A stretch of 64,000 bases of DNA from Nesterenkonia ebinurensis (GTDB lineage Bacteria; Actinomycetota; Actinomycetes; Actinomycetales; Micrococcaceae). The position numbers and the translations under genes are program-made. The notes below the pieces were generated by a model that saw nothing but the letters and a program-made list of their open reading frames with translations, was not told where the DNA came from and ran no database searches. The stretch lies in NCBI RefSeq assembly GCF_008711175.1, contig NZ_VWNF01000032.1, forward strand, positions 248,001-312,000, given 5' to 3'. This document shows, one piece after another, positions 43,054 to 51,761 of the stretch (its first letter is position 1; each line of letters starts with the position of its first letter).

Positions 43054-44277
43054 GTGACGGGAGCTTTGCGCGCTGATATAGCAGTGAATGTGACCGTGGT
43101 GCAGCGACCTGCGCTGGTGCGCTGGCTCGCGGCCCGACCACGCATCTTTGATGTCCTCATCATCCTGGTCTGCACTGCTCCCATGGTCACTGCACTGGTG
43201 ATCGTCTCACCCGCGCACGCCTGGCTCGGCTATCTATGTGCGGTAGGGGTCGGTGCTGCTTTCTGGTGGCGACGCTCCTACCCGCTGCCTGTGCTGCTGA
43301 TCGCTGTAGGACTCGCAGCGCTGAACCCTATCGGCGCAGCAGGCACCACAGTCGCGGCATTCGAGAGTTTCTTCGGTGTCTACACGCTCGCGTCTTTGAC
43401 GAGGCTGCGTACTGCGATCCTGGGATATCTGGTCAGCGAGGTTGTGATCTTCGCCGTATCCGGAATCACGATAATCCTGGGGTTCCGCGACGAGTTCCCG
43501 GCGGTGCTGCTGCAGCCGATCGCGTTGACTGCACTTGCCATTGGAATTGCTGTGCGCGCGAGCCGCGCCCGCCACACCGCTCTGGCAGACATGGTCACCA
43601 TGCGCGAAGAACGAGCAGCGGCAGCCGAACGTGCCCGGATCACCGCAGAGATGCATGATGTAGTCGCTCACTCGGTCACCGTGATGGTTGCCCTAGCCGG
43701 TGGCGCGCGTGCAGGTTGGCAGAAGCACCCCGAGCGAGCCCGGAAATCACTCGAACAGCTTGGCGATGTCGGTGAGTCAGCGCTTGAAGAAATGCAGCGC
43801 ATCCTCCGGCTGCTCCGAGACAACGATGACGCTCTCGATGCTGACCTGGAGCTTTCTGGTCACAACGTCCCGTCTATCGAGGAGCAGGTCGAGGTATTCC
43901 GCACCGCTGGCCTTCCCGTCACCCTGGTCGGCACGGACACCATGTACACCCACGAACCGGCGCTGCGCACCACCGTCCACCGCATCGTGCAGGAAGGTCT
44001 CACCAACGCGCTCCGGTACGCTCAGGAGGCAAGCTACGTTGAAGTCGCCATCCATCAGGGCAAGGATCGTCTCACCGTGTCTATCACCGACAACAGCAAG
44101 CCCGGCCCGGCTACCACCAGGCTCGGGGCAGGGGTCGGCTTGCGAGCCATGCGCGAAAGAGCAGAGGTATTCGGCGGCACACTCGAATCCGGACCACTGG
44201 CCAGCACTGACGCTGCGCCGGGCACCGGCTGGCGCACCCGCGTAAGCATCCCGTTGAAAAGTGCTGAACCCACATGA
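43054..44277 (+). CDS. NarL-type sensor histidine kinase
   Basis: 407 residues from GTG 43054; another GTG slightly downstream cannot be excluded. Five or six N-terminal helices without a large extracellular domain, then the HisKA_3 dimerisation box ARITAEMHDVVAHSVTVMV with the phospho-acceptor His near residue 203, and an HATPase domain (QEGLTNALRYAQEA, GAGVGLRAMRERAE). This intramembrane-sensing layout is common in kinases paired with ABC exporters. It overlaps the response-regulator gene by ATGA. Confidence 0.9.
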   Translation: MTGALRADIAVNVTVVQRPALVRWLAARPRIFDVLIILVCTAPMVTALVIVSPAHAWLGYLCAVGVGAAFWWRRSYPLPVLLIAVGLAALNPIGAAGTTVAAFESFFGVYTLASLTRLRTAILGYLVSEVVIFAVSGITIILGFRDEFPAVLLQPIALTALAIGIAVRASRARHTALADMVTMREERAAAAERARITAEMHDVVAHSVTVMVALAGGARAGWQKHPERARKSLEQLGDVGESALEEMQRILRLLRDNDDALDADLELSGHNVPSIEEQVEVFRTAGLPVTLVGTDTMYTHEPALRTTVHRIVQEGLTNALRYAQEASYVEVAIHQGKDRLTVSITDNSKPGPATTRLGAGVGLRAMRERAEVFGGTLESGPLASTDAAPGTGWRTRVSIPLKSAEPT

Positions 44278-44969
44278 ACACGTCAGAGCCAGACACTCTG
44301 CGAATCGTCGTAGTCGACGATCAGCCCCTCGAACGCGCCGGAAACGCACTCATTCTCGACTCCGGCGACCACCTCGAAGTCATCGGCGAAGCCGACAGCG
44401 GCGAAACCGCAATCACCCTCATCAGCCAGGACATTCCTGATGTCGTACTCATGGACGTGCGTATGCCAGGCATGGATGGTATCGAAGCCACACGCATCAT
44501 CACCAGTGTTCATCCCTCCGTTAAAGTGATCGTGCTGACCACCTTCGACCTCGACGCCTACGCCTTCGGCAGCCTCCAAGCAGGAGCAAGCGCATTTCTT
44601 CTCAAAACCACCAGGCCCGAAGCATTGGTCGAAGCAGTAAAGACCGTTGCATCAGGAGAGGCAGTCGTCGCGCCCCGCATCACCACTCGGCTCATTGAGC
44701 ACTACCTCGACTCACCAACAGACATCGCGCAGGAAAACCGGCCTGCTTCCCTTCCATCGGCGCAACTGGAAATACTGAGTTCACGCGAAAAAGATATCTT
44801 CACCGCCATCGTGCGCGGACTGAACAACGCCGAAATCAGCGCAGAGCTTCACCTTGCTCAGTCCACAGTCAAATCACACATCAACTCAATCTTCGCCAAA
44901 CTACACATCCGCGACCGAGTGCATGCGGTCATCCTCGGCTACGAACTTCAACGTGCCAGAAACGAATAA
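44274..44969 (+). CDS. LuxR/NarL-family response regulator
   Basis: 231 residues. Receiver domain with acidic pair VVVDDQ and phospho-acceptor Asp in VVLMDVRMPGMDGIEATR; lysine in FLLKTTRPE. The C-terminal LuxR helix-turn-helix is LSSREKDIFTAIVRGLNNAEISAELHLAQSTVKSHINSIFAKL. Codon use (many GAA/AAC/ATC and fewer G/C third positions) differs from the surrounding core genes, consistent with transfer. Partner of the kinase at 43054. Confidence 0.92.
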   Translation: MNTSEPDTLRIVVVDDQPLERAGNALILDSGDHLEVIGEADSGETAITLISQDIPDVVLMDVRMPGMDGIEATRIITSVHPSVKVIVLTTFDLDAYAFGSLQAGASAFLLKTTRPEALVEAVKTVASGEAVVAPRITTRLIEHYLDSPTDIAQENRPASLPSAQLEILSSREKDIFTAIVRGLNNAEISAELHLAQSTVKSHINSIFAKLHIRDRVHAVILGYELQRARNE

Positions 44970-45264
44970 ACAACCTCAATTATCATCTAAACGCAACATC
45001 GACATCTAACCGCATTATAAACATATCAAATGACGCGTTACTACACAGAGCTAAGAACCCGTGCAGTCGTGAAAGTAGTTGCATCTACGTTTGGATCGTC
45101 ACTTCAGCCGGTCACGACTCTCTGCCGTGTATGTCTCGTTTAGGAGCCGCGTGAACGTCGAATCCTGAGCCATCGACTGGTCGCCAATGTGCGACACCGA
45201 TATTCCCGGCGTCCATGAGTTCATCACGACTGCCGAGGCCGACATACCGGCGCTTATGCGGAAT
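44970..45264. other. AT-richer gene-free stretch after the response regulator
   Basis: About 300 bp, noticeably more A+T-rich at 44970-45065 than any other part of the window. No supported gene. A minus frame that reads SVSHIGDQSMAQDSTFTRLLNETYTAESRD crosses 45099-45240 and may be the tail of the transposase relic or another remnant; it is not recognisable. Confidence 0.45.
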
Positions 45265-45451
45265 TTCACATAAGCGATGTAGTTGGTGAGGTTGCGGAAG
45301 CCCAGGGCGGAGCTGCGGAGGTGCTCGACAGCCCGGCAGACGAGCACCGCTCGGGATCGGATTCAAGGCGCTGCCCGACGGCTTGCAGGCCGAGCTGGTC
45401 GAGGCGGCAGAACATGGTCAGGTCAGGGGGCGCGAAGGTAGCGTCAAGCAC
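45265..45451 (-). pseudogene. Relic of an ISL3-family transposase
   Basis: One frame reads FAPPDLTMFCRLDQLGLQAVGQRLE, the typical N-terminus of actinobacterial ISL3 transposases. A shift into the next frame continues RAVLVCRAVEH and then SALGFRNLTNYIA, which belongs to the C-terminus of the same proteins. So the middle of the gene is deleted and the frame is broken. No terminal inverted repeats were recognised. Confidence 0.6.
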
Positions 45452-45582
45452 GTCGAGGTCTTCCGGATGGGTGGCGTAGGAACCTCCATCCTTGGAAGAC
45501 CTCGATCTCTACCCGGGTACCGACGCTCCGACCGCTACACCCTAAACTGCGAAGAGCCAGCTTCGGACGTTACGATTCAGAA

Positions 45583-46062
45583 GTGCTTGTCGTACTGCGA
45601 GGCAATTCCGGCTCTGGAAAGAGCACTGTCGCCGCCGCCCTGCAACGCGCGTTGGCGCCACCGGTAGCCATACTTGAACAGGACTACTTCCGGCGGATTA
45701 TCTACGACGAACGTGAGCAGGAGAGCATGGCCCACGCGAAACTACTTGAAGTTGCGGCAAACCATTGCCTCTCGTCGGGCCATCACGTCGTCCTCGAGGG
45801 CATCCTCAACGCTACGCGGTATAGCACCATGCTCGAACGTGTAGCTGAGACGGCTGGCGACACCCGGTTCTACGCGTTCGATCTGTCCTTCGAAGAAACT
45901 GTGCGGCGTCACGCGGGCAGAAGGCAAGCAAGTGAGTTTGGCGAAGACCAGATGCGTTCCTGGTATCACGGCTGGCAGCCACTTTCCTTCGTTCAAGAGA
46001 GGCGGATAGGGCCGTCGGAAACCTGCGACCAGGTGGTCCAACGAATTGTGGCTGACACCTGA
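45583..46062 (+). CDS. P-loop kinase (AAA_33/zeta-toxin-like)
   Basis: 159 residues from GTG 45583. The N-terminal LVVLRGNSGSGKSTVAAALQ is a Walker A motif followed by DYFRRIIYDE and HHVVLEGILNATRY, where VLEG is the Walker B-like strand, and the lid arginines are in ETVRRHAGRRQ. This is the pattern of small nucleoside or aminoglycoside-type kinases and zeta-like toxins. No antitoxin gene precedes it. Part of the candidate island. Confidence 0.78.
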   Translation: MLVVLRGNSGSGKSTVAAALQRALAPPVAILEQDYFRRIIYDEREQESMAHAKLLEVAANHCLSSGHHVVLEGILNATRYSTMLERVAETAGDTRFYAFDLSFEETVRRHAGRRQASEFGEDQMRSWYHGWQPLSFVQERRIGPSETCDQVVQRIVADT

Positions 46063-46092
46063 TGCTGAAGAACCTTAAGCCGATCGTTCAAT

Positions 46093-46189
46093 GAAGCAGC
46101 GCGACCATTTGCCGCACCCAGGAGAAGGTCCAAGGGCCGACAGATCGCAACACGATTCTGTCCGTGCTCTATGAGGGCCGTGGCGAATG
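46093..46189 (+). pseudogene. Remnant of VapB-like antitoxin
   Basis: A frame ending in TGA at 46187-46189 reads SATICRTQEKVQGPTDRNTILSVLYEGRGE, where the first part resembles the ribbon-helix-helix start of VapB proteins (ATIRVTQE). There is an in-frame stop just upstream and no start codon, so it is truncated. Its stop overlaps the toxin start by ATGA, as in intact vapBC operons. Confidence 0.5.
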
Positions 46190-46565
46190 AGAGTCCTGGA
46201 CCCTGGCGTGGTCGTCGAACTGCTTGCCGGCGACCTTGATCCTGACTTTCTGGGCGAAGAAGAGCTCGCGGCGCCCCATCTGATCGGCACTGAGGTCGCC
46301 CATGTGTTGCGAGGTCTTCTTCACTGCCACGTGCTCACCAAAGAGCAGGGCAACTTCGCGATGGAGGGCTTCAGCAGTCTGACGATCACAAGATTTCCCG
46401 CCGACTGGCTTCGGCCGCGGATATGGGCCCTGCGGAATAATCTGAGCGGCTACGACGCCACTTACGTCGCCCTTGCGGAGAAGACCAACGCAACTGCCCT
46501 TATGACCCACCGATGCCCGCTTGGCCCGCGCACCTGGCATCGAGTGCAGGATCCAGCTGTTGTAG
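46187..46565 (+). pseudogene. PIN-domain toxin (VapC-like), frameshifted
   Basis: Begins MRVLDPGVVVELLAGD with the PIN-type N-terminal Asp and continues to GYDATYVALAEKTNATALMT. There the frame breaks: reading CCC at 46505-46507 as two bases restores TTDARLARAPGIECRIQLL followed by TAG 46563-46565, the normal PIN C-terminus with the last acidic residue. So one inserted base has probably inactivated it. VapC proteins are RNases that cut tRNA or rRNA. Confidence 0.7.
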
Positions 46566-46917
46566 GCGATCGTTCAGCGGGCAGGCATGGACTGCCCCGT
46601 AAGCGGATCGCTCTACGGAACGCTTGGTGGCGGCCCCGCTCACGCGGGCGAAGGCCGCCACCGAGTGTCAGAAGAACCCCGTCATTTAAACGTGGAAGTC
46701 ACACACGGGTGCATCAGGTGCTGTGAGAGCGACCGAAAACCTGACAAAACCCCTCAAAATAGAGGTCAAGCCCACTCCAGCGTAAAACTGGACGGGTGGA
46801 TGAGTCGAATCTGCTGTATCTGCGGGCGAGGCAGACGTCTCGCCGACCCCTTGAGAACACTGCGGATCAGCGTTTTCACCGGCTTCCGGCGGTTTGAGAA
46901 GATCCACGAAGGTGCAC
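46566..46917. other. Gene-free region at the possible right end of the island
   Basis: About 350 bp without a supported gene. A long hairpin with outer arms GGTGGCGGCC/GGCCGCCACC lies at 46626-46662. A minus frame (46686-46907) has no recognisable product. No copy of the tRNA-Arg 3' end was found here. Confidence 0.5.
46626..46662. terminator. Long GC-rich stem-loop, possible terminator
   Basis: 10-bp perfect outer stem GGTGGCGGCC/GGCCGCCACC enclosing CCCGC-TCA-CGCGGG. No T-run, so it may instead be part of a mobile-element end. Confidence 0.4.
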
Positions 46918-47892
46918 TCATTCTTCGTCCTCTCCCCCGCCGGGTGGGGTGCTGAGGGTGTCCTCCAACCACTCCTGGAACTCCTGATCAGCCTGGTGGA
47001 TCAAGCCCGGCAAGTTGCCCTGCTGGTGCATCATGAACAGGACACTGGTCAGCAGCTGATCATGCTCGCCGCGCTCAGGGAAGCTCACGTAAACCCGGGC
47101 AAGTTCGCTGTGCGGGTCCGCCTCCGGCTCAATCAGATCATCACCGTACTCCCGGTCGGTATAGGGATTACGCCCCGACTCAATCTCTTCAACTATCTCC
47201 GCAGAGAGCGACTCCGGGTCACCTGCCGCACAGATGACACCGCGCGGCAAGTCCTCATCATCCGGGGCCACCCCCACTGCAACGCCCTGGATGATCTGCC
47301 CCGCCACCACCTCACCTAAGCAGTCCAGGTAAGGGGCGAACCGCTCGTCCTCAGCCGCACTGGAGCCCTCTTCCAGGTCCACGCCGTGCCTGGCGTACAC
47401 CAGGGCCTTATCATCAATGACAACTTGCGGGAAGAAGACCACCAAGTGGCTCAGCTCCACATCATCTGTCACACGCAGCACATCTTCGCCCTCCCAACCA
47501 CGCTCGGTAAGCTCGGCGTGCAGAGCATCGGCGTCCAGATCCCCGATGAGTGCACCGCTTGCCTCTGCCGAGAACCCTACTCGCAGCGCCTGATCGAGCG
47601 CATAGAGGTCCAGCGGCAGCCCGTCCAGCCGGCCCTGCATCAGGTACGGACCGAGATCATCGAAGCCCACGGCCAGATCCGCAGTGCTCCACCGGTAGTC
47701 TCGCTCCCGCGCTTCGAGGTCCTCCTCGCTGAGCTCTCGGAACCACTCCATATCAGTGAAAGCCACATAGGGCTCCTCTGGCGCAGGCACCTGATCCATC
47801 GCCTCGGTCATATTGGTGCCGCCTCCGGCACAGGCAGAGAGCACGACGGCGCCCGCAGCACCACCCAGCAAACTCATCAGCTTCCGTTTCAT
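46918..47892 (-). CDS. Putative lipoprotein, function unknown
   Basis: 324 residues. Signal peptide MKRKLMSLLGGAAGAVVLSAC with lipobox LSAC at residues 18-21. The mature protein is acidic throughout and has no recognised domain; short charged segments (EELSEEDLEARERD) and a C-terminus of Gly/Glu (GGGEDEE) are visible. Two further cysteines (LDCLG and VICAAG) may form a disulfide. Divergent from the RpiR regulator at 47962. Confidence 0.75.
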   Translation of the reverse strand: MKRKLMSLLGGAAGAVVLSACAGGGTNMTEAMDQVPAPEEPYVAFTDMEWFRELSEEDLEARERDYRWSTADLAVGFDDLGPYLMQGRLDGLPLDLYALDQALRVGFSAEASGALIGDLDADALHAELTERGWEGEDVLRVTDDVELSHLVVFFPQVVIDDKALVYARHGVDLEEGSSAAEDERFAPYLDCLGEVVAGQIIQGVAVGVAPDDEDLPRGVICAAGDPESLSAEIVEEIESGRNPYTDREYGDDLIEPEADPHSELARVYVSFPERGEHDQLLTSVLFMMHQQGNLPGLIHQADQEFQEWLEDTLSTPPGGGEDEE

Positions 47893-47946
47893 ACCTCTCT
47901 CATATCACGCCTGGAGCCTGAGAGGCACCTAGTTGTAACGTTATTT

Positions 47947-47957
47947 CATTAGTAATG
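47947..47957. promoter_or_regulatory. CATTAGTAATG palindrome before RpiR regulator
   Basis: An 11-nt perfect palindrome 4 bp before the ATG at 47962, in an AT-rich stretch. Suited to an autoregulatory operator; tentative. Confidence 0.4.
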
Positions 47958-47961
47958 TATT

Positions 47962-48798
47962 ATGCGCAATATGGTTTCAGCTTTTGAGGGTCTCACAGCG
48001 CTGCAGGGTCGGCTGCGTTCCCTGCTGCCCAGCCTCAAACCCGGACATGCCGCCGTGGTGGAGTTGATGATCCAGGAACCACTGTTTGTACTTGACGCCA
48101 CCGCACAGCAGATCGCCCACCGGGCCCAGGTTTCGGCCGCCACTGTGGTCCGGGCTGTGCGATCAGCCGGATACTCCGGTCTGCCGGAGCTGAAGAAGCA
48201 TCTTGCCCGAGCCACCCACGGCCAGGACAGCAGTTCAGCAGCCCGGAGCCTGAGCCAATCCACCACCTCAGCAGAGCTGACAGAGGTCATCGTGGCCAGT
48301 CACGCCGAGAGCCTGCGTGCAGTACACGGCACTCTGAACCAGCACAACCTGGCACGGGCCATCAGCACTCTGCGCACCGCCCGCCGAGTCCAAGCCACCG
48401 CCGCTGGAACCTCCCTGCCAGTTGCCGCCGACGCCGCATTCAGGTTGACATTTGCCGGACTGGCCGTCCAACACACCGAAGACTCCTACTCAGCGGTGTT
48501 GGCCGCCGGGCTGCTCACCGATCAGGACACGCTGATCGCGGTCAGTCACTCCGGCGAGACCCCACAGACCATGGAGGTGGTCAGGGAAGCCGCCTCCAGC
48601 GGTGCCACCGTCATCGCCATCACCAGCTACTCCGAATCCACCCTGGCGCGCGCTGCAGAGATCGCTCTGGTGGCCCTGGGCTCCGGCCACGCTGAGCTGC
48701 TCACCGAGTCCTCCAGCAGGATCGCCCATCTGGCCGTGGTGGATGTGCTGCACGCAGCTCTGACCATGGACCTGCCGGCCGAAACTCCCCACCCATGA
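47962..48798 (+). CDS. MurR/RpiR-family transcriptional regulator
   Basis: 278 residues. N-terminal HTH_6 domain with ATAQQIAHRAQVSAATVVRAVRSAGYSG, and a C-terminal SIS domain (about 120-260) with TAAGTSLPVAADAAFRLTFAG and IAVSHSGETPQTMEVVREA, which binds phosphosugars in this family. The stop overlaps the start of the EamA exporter by 4 bp, so the regulator probably controls the exporter. Confidence 0.9.
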   Translation: MRNMVSAFEGLTALQGRLRSLLPSLKPGHAAVVELMIQEPLFVLDATAQQIAHRAQVSAATVVRAVRSAGYSGLPELKKHLARATHGQDSSSAARSLSQSTTSAELTEVIVASHAESLRAVHGTLNQHNLARAISTLRTARRVQATAAGTSLPVAADAAFRLTFAGLAVQHTEDSYSAVLAAGLLTDQDTLIAVSHSGETPQTMEVVREAASSGATVIAITSYSESTLARAAEIALVALGSGHAELLTESSSRIAHLAVVDVLHAALTMDLPAETPHP

Positions 48799-49658
48799 GC
48801 GCGGCAGCTTTGGCTATGGTGCTGGCCGCCGCCGTCTTTCATGCGGTCTGGAACCTGGCCGCCAAAACGGCTCAGGGCGATACCACTGTGTTCGTATGGC
48901 TCTACTACTCGCTGGGCTGCGCCATCACCCTGCCGGTGGGCATCGTCTACGCGGTGACCACCGGGGCCAGCTACGGCTGGGAGCTGCCGCTGGCCTCCTT
49001 AGTCACTGCACTGCTGCATATCGGATACGCCATGCTGCTGCAGACCGGGTACCGCAATGCCGATCTGGGCGTGGTCTACCCGGTGGCACGCGGCGTCGGC
49101 CCAGTGCTGACCATTATTGTGGCCGTCTGCTTCCTGGGTGAGCGCCCGGAGGCCTTGGCCCTGTTCGGCGGTCTGATCGTGATCGGCGGGATTCTGACCG
49201 TCACCGGCCGGAAGCTGTTCCAACGCTCCTCCGGGCTGACCACCGGCCTGCTCTACGGTTCGGCCACCGGGGCCGCAATCGCCACCTACACCCTGTGGGA
49301 CAACTTCACCGTCAACACCTTAGCCGTGGACCCGATCATCTACTTCGGCCTTGGCGGACTCATCCAGTCCGCCCTGATGCTGCCCTGGTTGCTGACCAGG
49401 CGTGAACACATCCGCCCCACCCTGCGCACTGACCTGCGCCCGGCAATCGTCATCGCTGCACTGTCACCGCTGGCCTACATCCTGGTGCTCTATGCGATGA
49501 CCTTCACCTCAGTGGCTCTGGTGGCTCCGGTGCGAGAATCCTCAATCATCATCGGGTCCCTGCTGGCCTGGTGGTTCTTCAAAGAGCAGGATCCGCTGCG
49601 CAGAATTCTGGGCGCGGGCATCGTGGTCATCGGCATCTCACTGATCGCCCTCAGCTGA
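48795..49658 (+). CDS. EamA/DMT-family transporter
   Basis: 287 residues, ten helices in two repeats (FHAVWNLAAKTAQGDTTVFVWLYY; PLAYILVLYAMTFTSVALVAPVRESSIIIGSLLAWWFFKE). The second repeat's signature VAPVRESSIIIG is typical of DMT exporters. Cotranscribed with the RpiR-type regulator through ATGA overlap, which hints at a phosphosugar or amino-sugar link, unproven. Confidence 0.88.
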   Translation: MSAAALAMVLAAAVFHAVWNLAAKTAQGDTTVFVWLYYSLGCAITLPVGIVYAVTTGASYGWELPLASLVTALLHIGYAMLLQTGYRNADLGVVYPVARGVGPVLTIIVAVCFLGERPEALALFGGLIVIGGILTVTGRKLFQRSSGLTTGLLYGSATGAAIATYTLWDNFTVNTLAVDPIIYFGLGGLIQSALMLPWLLTRREHIRPTLRTDLRPAIVIAALSPLAYILVLYAMTFTSVALVAPVRESSIIIGSLLAWWFFKEQDPLRRILGAGIVVIGISLIALS

Positions 49659-49680
49659 GAACAGCTGAGTACGACGACGC

Positions 49681-50484
49681 CTACTGATCCTGGCCGCGGA
49701 TCCAGTCCGGCAGTCCACCACCGTCGCCGGGGTTCTGCCCACCAGGGCCGTGCTGATGACCCGCAGCCCCATGCCCAGGCGACTGACGAGGCGGATAGCC
49801 GCCCGGCCCAGGCGGCCCGTAGCTGGGAAACTGCTGATAGCTGTGCCCAGGAGCCTGCCCCAGTGGCCCACCCCACTGCTGGGGAGAGCCACTCGCACCT
49901 CCTGGCGGGAGGTCGTATCCGATCGGTGCACCGATGCCAGTGCGCTCCAGCGGCACGCCGAGGAACAGGGCGATCTCCCCGGCCTGCTCCAGCAGGGGTT
50001 GCTGACCGCCAAGCCCACTGCGGCGCTGCTTGCCGATGAGCACCTCGGAACCGTCACGCATCACCACTGCCAGATGGGAGACCCGGTAACGGGAGGTGCC
50101 GTTCTTATTCCGGGTGATCCGTTCCTCAGTATGCAGGTGCAGGTGGTGGGCTGCGGCGGCGTCGAAGGTTTGCTCCTCTTTCTGCAGGCCGAACCACTTG
50201 CTCAGTGTGCTGTGGCTCTGCCCGTAGCGGGCCAGGTGGGCGTGGTTGCGCTGGTTGCCACCCGTTGAGAGGATGCCGAAGCCTAAGAAGAACAGCGGCA
50301 TGGCCAAGATCCACCAGGGGGTGGGCATCCGCTCGGACTGGTAGTGGGCCCAGAAGATGGACCCGCCCACAAAACAGGCGAAGACGAACCCGAAGAGTCC
50401 GATGCCTAAGCCGAGGCAGGACTGGGCGCCGCCACCGCTGCGCAGTTCAAGGGAGTTGTTGTCCTCGCTGTACTGTATCCGCAT
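49681..50484 (-). CDS. Membrane protein with glycine/proline-rich tail, function unknown
   Basis: 267 residues. Two N-terminal helices (about 23-47 and 56-74) are followed by a soluble segment with HTEERITRNKNGTSRYRVSHLAVVMRDGSEV, a beta-rich pattern, and then by ~80 residues of Gly/Pro/Gln low complexity. No family recognised. Convergent with the EamA gene; upstream of DUF1275 only by distance, as that gene ends at 50522 on the same strand. Confidence 0.7.
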   Translation of the reverse strand: MRIQYSEDNNSLELRSGGGAQSCLGLGIGLFGFVFACFVGGSIFWAHYQSERMPTPWWILAMPLFFLGFGILSTGGNQRNHAHLARYGQSHSTLSKWFGLQKEEQTFDAAAAHHLHLHTEERITRNKNGTSRYRVSHLAVVMRDGSEVLIGKQRRSGLGGQQPLLEQAGEIALFLGVPLERTGIGAPIGYDLPPGGASGSPQQWGGPLGQAPGHSYQQFPSYGPPGPGGYPPRQSPGHGAAGHQHGPGGQNPGDGGGLPDWIRGQDQ

Positions 50485-50521
50485 GCTGGTTCTCGCTCCG
50501 TTCCGCTCGCGTCCTTTTAGC

Positions 50522-51244
50522 CTACCCGTGCTTCAGGCCGTGAAGGCGGGGAGCAGCACTGCGACGACGCCACCACACCAATCCTGCGCAGCAAGCCAGC
50601 AGGGCGACCGCAGCCCACAGGATGACCAGCCCAGCTGCCAGGTAACTGATGGCACCTGCGGCGGAGCCGGCCGCAATAGCCAGCCAAAGTGCCGCGTAGC
50701 GCAGCCATCTGGTCTCAGGCACCCCGCGGAGCCTGGCGGCGAAGAGCTGGCCCGCCTTGACCAGTGCACCTGTCATATAGGTCAGTCCCACCGAGACCTC
50801 TCCGCCACGGGTGAAGGTGGAGTTGACCGCTCCCATGGCGGCAGCGATCAGCGGAGCCACGGCAAGCTCGGCAGTATCCAGCCCGGCAGCAGGCACGGTG
50901 CCGCAGACGGCGGCGAGCATCAGGATTCCCACCGAGAGCCAGATGGCGCGCAACTGCGGGGTGAGCGGAGAGGACCCTTGAACGGGCGTGGTCGTACTGT
51001 TCTTGGTAGTGACCAGGGAAGCGAGGATGACTCCGCAGACGAACGCGGCGACCAGGCCCAGCGCCTTGCCCCAGCCGAGCAGATCACCCTCGGCCAGATC
51101 AGCCCCTGCCCGAGTGGAGTTACCAGACATGAAGCTGACGAAGTACCCGCCGAGGTGGATGAACCCCACCCCGTCCACAAAACCGGCTGATGCAGTGATT
51201 CCGCAGGCCAGGTAGAGCTGCCTGCGCGTGAGTTCAGTAGCCAA
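50522..51244 (-). CDS. DUF1275 (YoaK-like) membrane protein
   Basis: 240 residues, six helices. The N-terminal LYLACGITASAGFVDGVGFIHLGGYFVSFMSGNSTR is the defining signature of DUF1275/YoaK proteins, and the later NSTFTRGGEVSVGLTYMTGALVKAGQ is also characteristic. Function not established; some members are linked to small-molecule export. ATG 51244. Confidence 0.88.
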   Translation of the reverse strand: MATELTRRQLYLACGITASAGFVDGVGFIHLGGYFVSFMSGNSTRAGADLAEGDLLGWGKALGLVAAFVCGVILASLVTTKNSTTTPVQGSSPLTPQLRAIWLSVGILMLAAVCGTVPAAGLDTAELAVAPLIAAAMGAVNSTFTRGGEVSVGLTYMTGALVKAGQLFAARLRGVPETRWLRYAALWLAIAAGSAAGAISYLAAGLVILWAAVALLACCAGLVWWRRRSAAPRLHGLKHG

Positions 51245-51316
51245 TACGTCCTCCCGCCGAGCTACTCTACGCCGGGGCCGGGTCCCACTCCACTTTCTGC
51301 CAGCTGAAGGTTAAAG

Positions 51317-51362
51317 GCAACGGCCCCCGGTCCCGCCGTGGTGGCGGGCCGGGGGCCGTTGC
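51317..51362. terminator. Strong terminator downstream of cold-shock gene
   Basis: GC-rich hairpin with arms GCAACGGCCCCCGG...CCGGGGGCCGTTGC and an inner CCCGCC/GGCGGG stem, 16 bp after the cold-shock stop (minus direction). Confidence 0.85.
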
Positions 51363-51377
51363 GCAGAAAGTCTTGGG

Positions 51378-51587
51378 TCAGAGAGCGCTGACGTTCTCTG
51401 CCTGCAGGCCCTTAGGACCGGAGGCAGTCTCGAACTGAACCTGCTGGTTCTCTTCGAGAGTCTTGAACCCGCCGTTGCCGGGGTCAATTGCGCTGTAGTG
51501 GACGAAGACGTCGTCCGTGCCATCGGAGGGGGCAATGAAGCCGTAACCCTTTTCGGCGTTGAACCATTTGACGGTGCCAGTGGCCAT
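51378..51587 (-). CDS. Cold-shock protein (CspA family)
   Basis: 69 residues from ATG 51587, preceded by AGGAAACATC. The nucleic-acid-binding motifs RNP1 KGYGFIAP and RNP2 VFVHYSAI are present, as is the usual [13 protein letters not shown] chaperone for cold or growth-related translation. The ~175-bp leader contains a hairpin at 51614-51638. Confidence 0.96.
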   Translation of the reverse strand: MATGTVKWFNAEKGYGFIAPSDGTDDVFVHYSAIDPGNGGFKTLEENQQVQFETASGPKGLQAENVSAL

Positions 51588-51613
51588 GATGTTTCCTAAC
51601 TGTGTTTCTTCAG

Positions 51614-51638
51614 ATGCGCCGATACGTTCACGGCGCAT
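51614..51638. promoter_or_regulatory. Hairpin in cold-shock mRNA leader
   Basis: ATGCGCCG...CGGCGCAT, an 8-bp perfect stem with a 9-nt loop, about 27 nt before the cold-shock start codon. Cold-shock mRNAs often carry structured leaders that control translation; role here is inferred. Confidence 0.5.
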
Positions 51639-51761
51639 TTTCTGCAGCAGCCGGCCAGGCCGTTGCAGAGGTGTTGAGGCCACTGGGGTAAAGCAATGAC
51701 GTTCAATAACCCTCAGCCTACGCTACTGACCGCTCACCGCCAATACATGGCCTCGTATTAC

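Noticed and set aside
46686-46907. Open frame of 73 codons at the right end of the island
   Set aside because: No recognisable family; could be a remnant, but nothing supports it as a gene.
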